From CAWVSB01 sp046710535 (GTDB lineage: Bacteria > Pseudomonadota > Gammaproteobacteria > Pseudomonadales > CAWVSB01): DNA of 64,000 bases. This document shows positions 45,908 through 53,499 of this stretch, in pieces (positions within the stretch are counted from its first letter, which is position 1; each line of letters opens with the position of its first letter). The notes beneath the pieces were generated by a model. It ran no database searches. It saw only the letters and a list, made by a program, of their open reading frames with translations, and was not told where the DNA came from. The position numbers were made by a program, and so were the translations under genes. The stretch is from positions 1 to 64,000 of the forward strand of contig JBKEHH010000015.1 in assembly GCA_046710535.1 (NCBI GenBank), written 5' to 3'.

Positions 45908-46294
45908 ATGTCTAAGAGTTATGAAGTCCAAGGGAATATTCACACCATTGGTGAAACCACCGAATATGGTAACAACGGTTTTACCAAGCGTGAATTTGTT
46001 ATCAAGCTATCGGGTGAGGGCGAAAACACGGCCTATCCTAATTATGTGGCTTTAGAGCTGATCAAAGACAAGTGCGCCTTAATGGATAGCTATCAAGTGG
46101 GTAGCGAGGTAGTGGCTCATTTTAATATTTCAGGCCGCTTATGGACATCTAAAGAAAATGTTGAAAAGTGTTTTTCTAGCCTGCAAGCATGGCGGGTAGA
46201 TGCAGTAGGTAGTGCGCCAGAGCAAAGCGGTTTTGCCGAACCGCCGCCTTTTAATGAGGTACCTGGCGACTATGACGACGATATTCCTTTCTAA
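45908..46294 (+). CDS. DUF3127 protein with SSB-like acidic tail, 128 aa
   Basis: The body (about residues 1-95) is the DUF3127 fold, beginning YEVQGNIHTIGETTEYGNNG and containing KREFVIKLSG, an OB-like beta-rich domain. It is followed by a Pro-rich linker (EPPPFNEVPG) and ends DYDDDIPF. The last six residues match the C-terminal peptide of single-stranded DNA-binding protein (DDDIPF), which recruits repair and replication enzymes. This suggests a DNA-bound or SSB-competing role, but binding is not shown. It is short and monocistronic, 55 bp before the cupin-like gene. Confidence 0.82.
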   Translation: MSKSYEVQGNIHTIGETTEYGNNGFTKREFVIKLSGEGENTAYPNYVALELIKDKCALMDSYQVGSEVVAHFNISGRLWTSKENVEKCFSSLQAWRVDAVGSAPEQSGFAEPPPFNEVPGDYDDDIPF

Positions 46295-46349
46295 ACAGAA
46301 CATTTAGTCAACAGTGTGCGCCGCGACTTGACCACTACAGTAGTAACAG

Positions 46350-46802
46350 ATGATTAATTCCCTCACCGCAAAATTGCTCAAGGTCTTGCTTTGGTTAACT
46401 AGAAACCAGCAGCCCTACGTGATCGATACAGATTATCTGGTTAGGTATTACATTATCCCCAAAAACCGGATATTTAATATCTACCTACACTACTTTACTG
46501 GCAGTGACGCCCCTACGCCCCACGACCATCCGTGGTGGAGCTTAGGGCTAATTCTTAAAGGCCGTTATATCGAACACACCGCCAAAGGCAGGTTTGTGCG
46601 TAAAACCGGCGCGCTATCGCTACGCACCCCATCAACAATCCATTGGATTGAAATTGACCAGCCGATTTATACACTATTTATTACCGGCCCCAACCGACAT
46701 CAATGGGGCTTCTTCTGTGAAGACGGTAAGTATTACCAACATGAAGAATATATGCGCCGCCGTGGCCCCGACCGCCTAGCCAGTGGCTGTGGTGAGCCTT
46801 AA
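46350..46802 (+). CDS. cupin-like protein, 150 aa
   Basis: The sequence contains PTPHDHPWWSLGLILKGRYI and later LRTPSTIHWIEIDQPIYTLF and GPNRHQWGFF, with His residues at the places a cupin uses for metal binding. It is about 150 aa, soluble, and has a slightly hydrophobic start (LLKVLLWLT) that is probably not a signal. Cupins of this sort bind a divalent metal; no reaction can be assigned. It may be co-transcribed with the DUF3127 gene. Confidence 0.7.
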   Translation: MINSLTAKLLKVLLWLTRNQQPYVIDTDYLVRYYIIPKNRIFNIYLHYFTGSDAPTPHDHPWWSLGLILKGRYIEHTAKGRFVRKTGALSLRTPSTIHWIEIDQPIYTLFITGPNRHQWGFFCEDGKYYQHEEYMRRRGPDRLASGCGEP

Positions 46803-46893
46803 TGATTAAGGCCTTGGCCATGTCTTGATTGCGCAGACATTTAAAGCCTGTAGTTTTTTAGGGTAGTAGTCTTTAACCTAAACCAATGTATAA

Positions 46894-47043
46894 CTAAAGC
46901 CTGTTGGTATTTTTATCTGGCTGCTTGCAAGGCTCTAGTATTCGCCCTTCGGCAAGTTGTCGGTGTTTCATTTCCCAAGCTGAAATATAATCTTCCCAGA
47001 ATCTTAGTTCCTGCTCGACTTCATTCAGTAGATTATCGGTCAC
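46894..47043 (-). CDS. possible small protein, 49 aa
   Basis: A frame on the minus strand from GTG 47043 (TTG two codons earlier) reads VTDNLLNEVEQELRFWEDYI and on to a TAG at 46894, with a strongly helical, acidic start and a Cys/Lys-rich end. It has no clear Shine-Dalgarno and lies between genes and pseudogenes. It may be a real small gene or a remnant. Confidence 0.25.
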   Translation of the reverse strand: MTDNLLNEVEQELRFWEDYISAWEMKHRQLAEGRILEPCKQPDKNTNRL

Positions 47044-47176
47044 ATGCAACGTTAATTATTTGATTTCAAAAATCCAGTATAAATATTAGCGAGCTGCGCC
47101 GCTTAACGGAAACAGCCAATAACTTGTCTCAATGAGCCAGTATTGAATCGTTTAGAAAATATTGTGAGCGGGTGGC

Positions 47177-47626
47177 TTAACTACTAATCTCATTCCGAGA
47201 GGCCTTTGGGCTTTGACCATTCCAACCTTTAAACGTCCTAGAAAAGGACGACAACTCTGAAAAGCCTAATATGTAGCTAATTTCTGTAATGGGCAACGTC
47301 TCATCAGTAATATAGGCATCAGCCAGCTCTCTTCTGACGGTAGTGAGCAGTTCTAGAAAACTAGTGTCTCATCAGCTAACCGCCTTGATAAAGTATGTGA
47401 GCTCATGTGTAAAACCTCACCACATCGCCGTCAGACGGCGCGCCTTAAGCCAGCTGACCAAGTATTATTTGTATTACTTTCGCGCTGGCCGACAGACCCT
47501 GTGACTTAGCAAGATAGCTGTCTAGAATCTGATCATTGCCGCGCGCAATATCACGGTTTTGATCGACAAAATGCCGTTCAGAATCTTGTCTTGAAAACCA
47601 AAGCCCAGACTGTGGCTGTTGAATTT
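47177..47626 (-). pseudogene. AraC-family transcriptional regulator, C-terminal remnant
   Basis: Several frames in order give the end of an AraC-family regulator with an N-terminal arabinose-binding-like domain. QPQSGLWFSRQDSERHF, LDSYLAKSQGLSASAKVIQI and a TAA (near 47447) come first. Then APSDGDVV, VLHMSSHTLSRRLADE, a one-base loss, TSFLELLTTVRRELADAYIT, and the second helix-turn-helix LPITEISYILGFSELSSFSR with TFKGWNGQSPKASR. The 5' half is missing beyond about 47626. At least two frameshifts and one stop make it dead. Confidence 0.8.
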
Positions 47627-47660
47627 TAATTCACATCGGAAGAGCGCTTGGTGTTCAGTT

Positions 47661-47879
47661 ATGTCTGCTGGTTCAGGTAATAGAACAGATGGTAGCCGCA
47701 TGGGCTTCGAGCTAAAAATTATAGAAGGATCGGGCGTTGTCGAGAGTGAATATCTTGAACCGTATGGTATAGCTAGTCATCATTGTGCCTTATCACAGAC
47801 TGTAAAAATGGAAGGAATATATCTCCTTGATGTATTGCAAGAAATGGCTACACAGTACAGAGCGCGGCATAGTGGATAG
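47661..47879 (+). CDS. hypothetical protein, 72 aa
   Basis: An open frame from ATG 47661 reads MSAGSGNRTDGSRMGFELKI and ends EMATQYRARHSG. It begins next to the truncated AraC remnant and has no clear RBS. It may be a remnant of another gene whose 5' part was lost at that junction. I recognise no domain. Confidence 0.3.
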   Translation: MSAGSGNRTDGSRMGFELKIIEGSGVVESEYLEPYGIASHHCALSQTVKMEGIYLLDVLQEMATQYRARHSG

Positions 47880-48058
47880 TTGAGCGCTAAACTGTTGGGA
47901 GAATATATTTTAAATTATTTGGTGGCGTTGATTTATGGCGTTTGGATACACAATATGGAGAATGATGTTTTTCGAAAAATTAAAGAGGGCAGTCCCTTTT
48001 TACCTTAATAGTAATAAACTTAGCGCCATCGGCTAAAGGACTTTTACATTCTAACAAT

Positions 48059-48649
48059 ATGAACGATACCAATAAATACTACCAAGATAATGCCAGCAGT
48101 TTTTATAATGCGACTGTTGATATAGACATGAGCGCAATTTGTCAGCACTTTCTGCCATTAATTTCTACAGGCGGATCGATACTTGATGCAGGTTGTGGCT
48201 CTGGCCGTGACGCGTTGTATTTCAAATTCCGAGGTTATGACACAACCGCCATGGACGCCTCGCCAGCACTTTGTAAGCTCGCTAGGGAATTGTTAGAGCA
48301 AGATGTTCATTGTATTGGCTTTAAAGACATAACTTGGCAGAATCATTTTGACGGAGTGTGGGCATGTGCATCGTTATTACATGTACCTAAGCAAAAGCTT
48401 CCTAGCGTTATGACGCGCTTAGCTAAATCACTTAAACCGGGCGGGGTGATGTATGCATCATTTAAATATGGTGACAACGAGCGAGTTAAAGGCGGAAGAG
48501 CTTTTACAGACATGACAGAAGAGAGTTTTTCCGAGCTTTTAAAATTTGTTCCAGAGCTTAGTTTAAAGGAAAGCTGGGTGACTGCTGATCGCAGAGTTGA
48601 TGCAGATAAAAATTGGTTGAATGTTATTTTAAATGCTACTGATTGTTAG
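48059..48649 (+). CDS. class I SAM-dependent methyltransferase, 196 aa
   Basis: A Rossmann-fold methyltransferase. Motif I is ILDAGCGSGRDALYFKFRGY, motif II acidic residue in TTAMDASP, and a following strand is DGVWACASLLHVP (motif IV position), with LKPGGVMYASF. Its arrangement resembles small TehB/UbiE-like enzymes, but the substrate is unknown. It is about 100 bp upstream of the kinase-like gene on the same strand. Confidence 0.85.
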   Translation: MNDTNKYYQDNASSFYNATVDIDMSAICQHFLPLISTGGSILDAGCGSGRDALYFKFRGYDTTAMDASPALCKLARELLEQDVHCIGFKDITWQNHFDGVWACASLLHVPKQKLPSVMTRLAKSLKPGGVMYASFKYGDNERVKGGRAFTDMTEESFSELLKFVPELSLKESWVTADRRVDADKNWLNVILNATDC

Positions 48650-48745
48650 AATAAAAAGGACTGTCGCCTCAGGAATAGTTACTATCAATGCGCTTATAAT
48701 TACTACCACCAAGCCTGATTTCTAAGCACGGGAGCTAAATATAAT

Positions 48746-49750
48746 TTGTCATTTTCTGAGCAGAACCTAGCGGTCATATTACCAATAGTGGGCGCTACGT
48801 CGGTGCGCTCGACTGAGTCAGTGCAGTCGCTTTGGAGTGGTTATGGCGAAATTGTTAGGCTTAATCTTCATGGCGCTAACATCCCATCAGTTATTGTTAA
48901 GTGGATAGACCCGCCAACAGAGCAAAACCATCCCAGAGGCTGGAATACCAATCTCTCCCATCAGCGCAAGCTAGACTCCTATCAAGTTGAAATGGCGTGG
49001 TATCAGCAATGGTCTACGGCGTGCGGCGAGCATTGCCGTGTACCAAAGTGCTTGTATGCAGGTGCGCTGGGAAGTGGACAGGTGATTGTCATGGAAGACT
49101 TAGATGCCGCAGGTTTTAGCGAGCGCCGAGATGAGGTTAGCAGGCAAGATATCGAACATTGCTTGTTATGGCTGGCTAGCTTTCATGCCTGGTCGCTAGG
49201 TGCAGTTTCTGAAGGGCTATGGCCTGTCGGCACCTATTGGCATTTGGCGACTCGGCCAGATGAGTATTCTGCAATGAAAAATACCCAGCTAAAAAATGCA
49301 GCTAGCGCGATAGATGCGAAACTGTCGGCTTGTCGTTTTAAATCCTTAGTACATGGTGATGCCAAGCTGGCTAATTTTTGCTTTTCGCCGCTTGGTGTAA
49401 GTGCGAGTGAAGATCCAGTGGCTGCGGTTGATTTTCAATATGTGGGTGGCGGCTGTGGCATGAAAGATGTCGCTTATTTTTTAGGAAGCTGCCTAGATGA
49501 GCAGCAGAGTTTTGAACAGCAAGATGAACTGCTTGGTTTTTATTTTGCGGCGTTAACCAAGCAGGTATCAATAATTCATCCGGCAATAGATACCGCTGCA
49601 TTAGAGGCTGAGTGGCGGGGCATGTACGCGCTAGCCTGTACTGACTTTACTCGGTTTTTAAATGGCTGGATGCCAGGACATTGGAAGCTTAATGGTTATA
49701 CAGAGAGTTTAGCTGAGCAAGCTTTTGATCAGTTGGGTTTGGATTTGTAA
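48746..49750 (+). CDS. aminoglycoside/choline-kinase-like phosphotransferase, 334 aa
   Basis: A protein-kinase-like small-molecule kinase (APH/EcKL type). The N-lobe includes VIVKWIDPP with the nucleotide lysine and VIVMEDLD. The C-lobe has the Brenner motif LVHGDAKLANFCF and the metal Asp in AVDFQYVGGG. The protein starts at TTG 48746 behind GGAG. The gene lies after the methyltransferase but is not clearly coupled to it. The substrate is unknown; antibiotic resistance is not implied. Confidence 0.82.
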   Translation: MSFSEQNLAVILPIVGATSVRSTESVQSLWSGYGEIVRLNLHGANIPSVIVKWIDPPTEQNHPRGWNTNLSHQRKLDSYQVEMAWYQQWSTACGEHCRVPKCLYAGALGSGQVIVMEDLDAAGFSERRDEVSRQDIEHCLLWLASFHAWSLGAVSEGLWPVGTYWHLATRPDEYSAMKNTQLKNAASAIDAKLSACRFKSLVHGDAKLANFCFSPLGVSASEDPVAAVDFQYVGGGCGMKDVAYFLGSCLDEQQSFEQQDELLGFYFAALTKQVSIIHPAIDTAALEAEWRGMYALACTDFTRFLNGWMPGHWKLNGYTESLAEQAFDQLGLDL

Positions 49751-49790
49751 GAAGAGGACGCATTTATCTGGTGCCATGTGATACTGATTT

Positions 49791-52091
49791 TCAGCTGTCG
49801 CCATAGCCAAACTCGTTAATCCATGGCGTGACTTGTGGTAGATAATTCGCTAGGTATTTTTCATAGTTTAGCCATCGGTACTGCGCGTCTTTATAAATAG
49901 GTTGCACCACCTGGGAATAGCTAGCGGTTTTAATTCGGCCTCTTTTTATTGCCGTGTCGGTATAATTTTCCATTTGCGGCTCCCAGTCTAAATCTAAAAA
50001 CTTGAGCAGCGCTGTAGTTTCGCCGCTAAGGTCGTTTACTAAATCTTCGTATCGTATTGTGTGTACATTTAAATCATGGTCAGCTCTGCAGATTTTAAAG
50101 GTTTCCATAGCTATGCAATATAAGTCCACTATCCGATCTAGATTGACCATATTGGCCATTGCAGGGTTTAGTTTAAAATCTTGCATCCAACTGCTCAAAA
50201 TTGCATCCATAGGGTGGCGCAACGCTAATATATATTTAGCTTTAGGATAAAGTTGTTGAATCAACGGCGCATGTATAAGGTTTAGTGGTTGTCTATCGAT
50301 AAAAACCGAATTTGAGTTCATTTCACTGATGTAATTACCCAATACTTCACGATAAACCTTTCTAGCGTCAGCAAGGATATGTGGTGGTAATAAGCGATTT
50401 GTTATATCGGTATGACCGTTTTTTTTAATGAATCCTTTCGCAGTGTTAACAGTACCTGGCTCTTCTGCTACCTCTATACAAGAATGTGATCGTAATATTG
50501 TATCCAGCAGTGTTGTCCCTGATCTTGGAAACCCAATCAGAAACGAAGGAGTAGTGTCTAGTTCATCTGATTTATTATTTGGTGATGTTATAGCCGGCCT
50601 TGATTTAAGGTTTGCTAGCTGATTTTTAGCAGTCTGGAAATAATTCTCTGGGTCAGACTTTGCGAAATGATTTGATTCTTTAGCTAACAAATTCATTTTA
50701 GAGAAACAATTATAGGCTTGGTCAAAATCGTTAGATGATTCAAAGCATTTTGCTTTTAATTCTAAGTAACTTTTTTTGCGATTATCTGCGATCAACTCTA
50801 TATCAATAGTGTTTATTAATTGATGGGCTTCCTCGAATTTTTTATTCCTCCAAAAGAGTTTAGCTTGGTAAAACTGTATGTCGGCAGGTACTGTTTCAAA
50901 TACTTGGGAAGCTTGTTTCAACCAAAGGTCCAGTTGTTCGAGTTTATTCAACTTCTCTAACGTCTCGGCACCGTTTGACCAAGCATCAGAATGATCGGGC
51001 TTAAGCGCTAGTGCTTTGTTATAAACGGTTATAGCACCTTCAAAATTTCCTTGTTCTTGGCGAACAGTCCCTATGTTGTTATAGGCATCTGGGTAATCAG
51101 GCTTGAGCGCTAATGCTTTACTATAAGCTGCCATTGCCTCGTCAAACTTGCCTTGCTCTTGTAAGTTATTGCCCATATTACAATAAGCTTGAGGATAATT
51201 AGGCTTTAGAACTAAGGCCTTGTTATAAGCTGTCATGGCTTGTTCAAATTTGCCTTGTTCTTTAAGCGCATTGCCCATGTTGTTATAGGCGTCAGGGTAA
51301 TTAGGTTTTATTGCTAACGCCTTATCGAACGCCGCTATGGCCTCATCAAGGTTGCCTTGGTATTTAAGCACATTGCCCATGTTGTTATAGGCGTTAGCAT
51401 AGTCAGGTTTAAGAACTAGTGTTTTCTTGTAAGCGGCTACGGCTTCGTCATACTTACCTTGTTCTTTAAGCGCATTACCCATGTTGTTATAGGCGACAGC
51501 ATAATTGGGCTTGAAGGTTAGCGCTTTGTTGTAAGCTTCGATAGCCCGTTCAATTTTACCTTGCTTCTTAAGCGCATTACCCATGTCGTAATAGGCTTCA
51601 GGATAATCAGGTTTGAGTGCTAATGCTTTGCTGTATGACACAATGGACTCTTCAAGTAGGCCTTGTTGCTGAAGAGCAACCCCTAGATCACAGAAGCCTT
51701 CAGCATAGTTTGGGTTAAGTTCAGTCACTCTTTTGAAAGCCGCTGCCGCGTCCTTTGTTTTACCAAGGCCCAGATTAGCCGCCCCTAAAACATTCCAAAG
51801 TATAAAAGTGTCTGGGTACTGCTCTGTTATCGTTTGAGATCGTTCAATGGTTTCTTTCAGTTGCCCGCTGTTATAGAGGTCTACTACTTGGTTGATTGTC
51901 TCTTGTGGCGGGCCTGAAGACACAGCACTAGCTTTTGGTGCGTTTAATACTGCTAACCCCTGTAGCGCACGTTTATTCTCGGGAAAAGCATTTAATATCA
52001 TTTGATAAACTTGCTTTGCTGCTACTAAGTCACCTTTTTGTGCGCGGGACTGTGCCTTTAAAAACGCCTGATTAACTGAAAGCTTTGCCAT
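49791..52091 (-). CDS. TPR-repeat protein with a C-terminal sulfotransferase domain, 766 aa
   Basis: The N-terminal half is a chain of about ten 34-residue tetratricopeptide repeats, most reading AYNNMGNALKEQGKFDEAMA or close variants. The C-terminal ~270 residues form a sulfotransferase: PSFLIGFPRSGTTLLDTILR holds the PAPS 5'-phosphosulphate loop, and YILALRHPMDAILSSWMQDF the 3'-phosphate site. This plan fits the tyrosylprotein-type group. ATG 52091 (MAKLSVNQAFLKAQSRAQKG) is the family-like start; the frame extends eight codons upstream. The acceptor, possibly a protein or glycan held by the TPR array, is unknown. Confidence 0.88.
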   Translation of the reverse strand: MAKLSVNQAFLKAQSRAQKGDLVAAKQVYQMILNAFPENKRALQGLAVLNAPKASAVSSGPPQETINQVVDLYNSGQLKETIERSQTITEQYPDTFILWNVLGAANLGLGKTKDAAAAFKRVTELNPNYAEGFCDLGVALQQQGLLEESIVSYSKALALKPDYPEAYYDMGNALKKQGKIERAIEAYNKALTFKPNYAVAYNNMGNALKEQGKYDEAVAAYKKTLVLKPDYANAYNNMGNVLKYQGNLDEAIAAFDKALAIKPNYPDAYNNMGNALKEQGKFEQAMTAYNKALVLKPNYPQAYCNMGNNLQEQGKFDEAMAAYSKALALKPDYPDAYNNIGTVRQEQGNFEGAITVYNKALALKPDHSDAWSNGAETLEKLNKLEQLDLWLKQASQVFETVPADIQFYQAKLFWRNKKFEEAHQLINTIDIELIADNRKKSYLELKAKCFESSNDFDQAYNCFSKMNLLAKESNHFAKSDPENYFQTAKNQLANLKSRPAITSPNNKSDELDTTPSFLIGFPRSGTTLLDTILRSHSCIEVAEEPGTVNTAKGFIKKNGHTDITNRLLPPHILADARKVYREVLGNYISEMNSNSVFIDRQPLNLIHAPLIQQLYPKAKYILALRHPMDAILSSWMQDFKLNPAMANMVNLDRIVDLYCIAMETFKICRADHDLNVHTIRYEDLVNDLSGETTALLKFLDLDWEPQMENYTDTAIKRGRIKTASYSQVVQPIYKDAQYRWLNYEKYLANYLPQVTPWINEFGYGDS
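50990..51720 (-). repeat. tandem 102-bp coding repeats (TPR array)
   Basis: The DNA coding for the TPR units repeats every 102 bp with high nucleotide similarity. Segments such as GCATTACCCATGTTGTTATA and their variants recur at each unit (for example 51267, 51369, 51471). This closeness at nucleotide level points to recent duplication or gene conversion and makes copy number prone to change by recombination. Confidence 0.75.
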
Positions 52092-52183
52092 ATTTAATAC
52101 GTTTTCCATCCACATTTATTTAAGACAAGCGTTTGTAATTGCGCCCACCTTGGGTAAGCATATCTCATTCGCCTTCAGACACG

Positions 52184-52240
52184 CATAAAAAAGCCCGCTT
52201 AAAAAGCGAGGGTTATTTTATATGCTGCCCGGAGACAGAA
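52184..52240 (-). repeat. tRNA-Phe 3'-end scar A with terminator hairpin
   Basis: TGCTGCCCGGAGACAGAA (52223-52240) matches 17 of 18 bases of the 3' end of the tRNA-Phe gene at 59210-59227. It is preceded by a copy of the tRNA terminator (CCGCTTAAAAAGCGAGG with flanking A/T runs). It looks like an attachment-site remnant or duplicated tRNA tail. Confidence 0.75.
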
Positions 52241-52459
52241 AAATCTGAGCAGGCTTTGGGCTGCGCTTGATTCAAATTGCGGTGCAATTTGTCGAACTGG
52301 TCGGCTGTTCTGACTCGGGACTTCCTGTCCCTCGGGCTTTGCCCGACCTAAAGGTCGCCCAAATCGGCTGTCCTGCCGATTTGGCATCTATCACCAGACA
52401 CACATAAAAAAGCTCCGCTAAAAAGCGAGGCTTATTTTATGTGGTGCCCGGAGGCGGAA
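52241..52459 (-). repeat. structured direct repeat, copy 1, ending in tRNA-Phe scar B
   Basis: This segment is repeated at 58990-59227 in the same orientation with high identity. It contains adjacent palindromes (CAAATTGCGGTGCAATTTG; CTCGGGCTTTGCCCGA; CGACCTAAAGGTCG; AAATCGGCTGTCCTGCCGAT then TT), then the tRNA terminator copy and TGGTGCCCGGAGGCGGAA (52442-52459), which matches 16 of 18 bases of the tRNA-Phe 3' end. The minus-strand frame through it is repeat-derived and not a credible gene. Confidence 0.8.
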
Positions 52460-52548
52460 AACGGCATAGCCGTTTGGCAATCTTTAGGTTGGCCGTAGAC
52501 CGAGCGCTTGCGCGAGTCAGTCGAACCGTTCGATTCTCTCAGGCAATA

Positions 52549-52594
52549 GAATTAAAGGAGTCGTAAAGAATAATCAATCTGACCTCTTTAATTC
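52549..52594. repeat. imperfect inverted repeat of the TTAAAGG.GTC type
   Basis: GAATTAAAGGAGTC (52549-52562) faces GACCTCTTTAATTC (52581-52594), with two mismatches and an 18-bp spacer. The sequence resembles the ends of the 152-bp element at 53212 and may be a shortened relative. Confidence 0.5.
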
Positions 52595-52739
52595 GCTAAA
52601 ATCTCTGTAAATAATGTGGCAGCTCAACTGTAGTGATGCTTTTGATCTAACAAAGGCGACCTTTCCACCTCAAGATTAATCCACTTTGAAGAAGGTGACG
52701 TACAAACAGTGGTCTATTAATTAACATGGGGCAGGTGTA

Positions 52740-53189
52740 ATGAAGCAATCTTATAAAATATTTATGGCTATTGGATTTTCTTTAGCTGCAGGACTGGCAT
52801 TTACTGCCGAACATAATGTTAAAATGCTTAATAATGGCAGCGATGGATTTATGGTTTTTGAACCGGCAGTATTGTCGGTAGAAGTCGGCGATACTGTCAC
52901 CTTTGTAGCAACTGATATGTCACATAATTCAGCTTCTATCGAAGGTATGATTCCAGAAGGAGCTGCCACGTGGTCTGGTCTTAATAGTACCGACATCTCC
53001 GTCACCTTTGATAAGGCAGGAGTGTATGCATATGAGTGCACTCCCCATGCAATGATGGCAATGGTTGGGGTAATTAACGTTGGGCAAAGTAAGGCAAACT
53101 TGGCGGCAGTTAAAGCTGCGGCCACCAGTAAAAAGACTAGTTTTGTTACCAACAAAGACAGGTTAGACGGTTACCTTGCTCAATTGTAG
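52740..53189 (+). CDS. pseudoazurin-like cupredoxin, 149 aa
   Basis: A periplasmic type 1 copper protein. After a signal peptide (KIFMAIGFSLAAGLAFTA) the mature part reads VKMLNNGSDGFMVFEPAVLS. The copper ligands are visible as His in DMSHNSASIEG and Cys, His and Met in YECTPHAMMAM. The length and the C-terminal helical extension match pseudoazurin, which carries electrons to nitrite or nitrous oxide reductase; no denitrification genes lie here. AGG precedes the ATG. It lies inside the tRNA-Phe islet. Confidence 0.88.
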   Translation: MKQSYKIFMAIGFSLAAGLAFTAEHNVKMLNNGSDGFMVFEPAVLSVEVGDTVTFVATDMSHNSASIEGMIPEGAATWSGLNSTDISVTFDKAGVYAYECTPHAMMAMVGVINVGQSKANLAAVKAAATSKKTSFVTNKDRLDGYLAQL

Positions 53190-53211
53190 TACCTAAGATA
53201 AATTAGTTAAT

Positions 53212-53363
53212 AAATTAAAGGGGTCAGAGCCCTTTCTCAACTTTTACGTTAACAGGACGTCCTCGTCGCGCAAAATCCCACTTCACACTGAAGTTGTAGT
53301 TCAACACTTCAATGAAAACATCATTTTCTTGGATTGCTAAAAGGGCTCTGACCCCTTTAATTT
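53212..53363. mobile_element. 152-bp MITE-like element with 24-bp perfect terminal inverted repeats
   Basis: A 24-bp arm at 53212-53235 (core TTAAAGGGGTCAGAGCCC) returns as its exact reverse complement at 53340-53363. The ~104-bp centre has an open minus-strand frame ending KVEKGL-stop, which may be a remnant of a transposon-borne gene. There is no transposase. A partial copy, TTAAAGGGGTCG, lies next to it at about 53369. Confidence 0.75.
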
Positions 53364-53499
53364 AAGACTTAAAGGGGTCGCATTTATTTTCAATATATTT
53401 CTACGTCGCCGAGCCGCCTCAAAATGAATACGGCACTTTAATTTATTCGAAATTATGAAAAGAGCTTTCGGATGGTAGTTTTTTATGCCGGCTTGGTTT

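Noticed and set aside
50990..51720. CRISPR-like regular spacing of repeats near 51 kb
   Set aside because: The 102-bp period equals one 34-residue TPR unit in an intact frame; repeats are coding and there are no spacers or cas genes.
52199..52387. Minus-strand ORF of 62 aa (NRQDSRFGRPLGRAKPEGQ)
   Set aside because: It is the translation of the structured repeat, and the other repeat copy gives the same peptide (58935-59174). The conservation is explained by the DNA palindromes.
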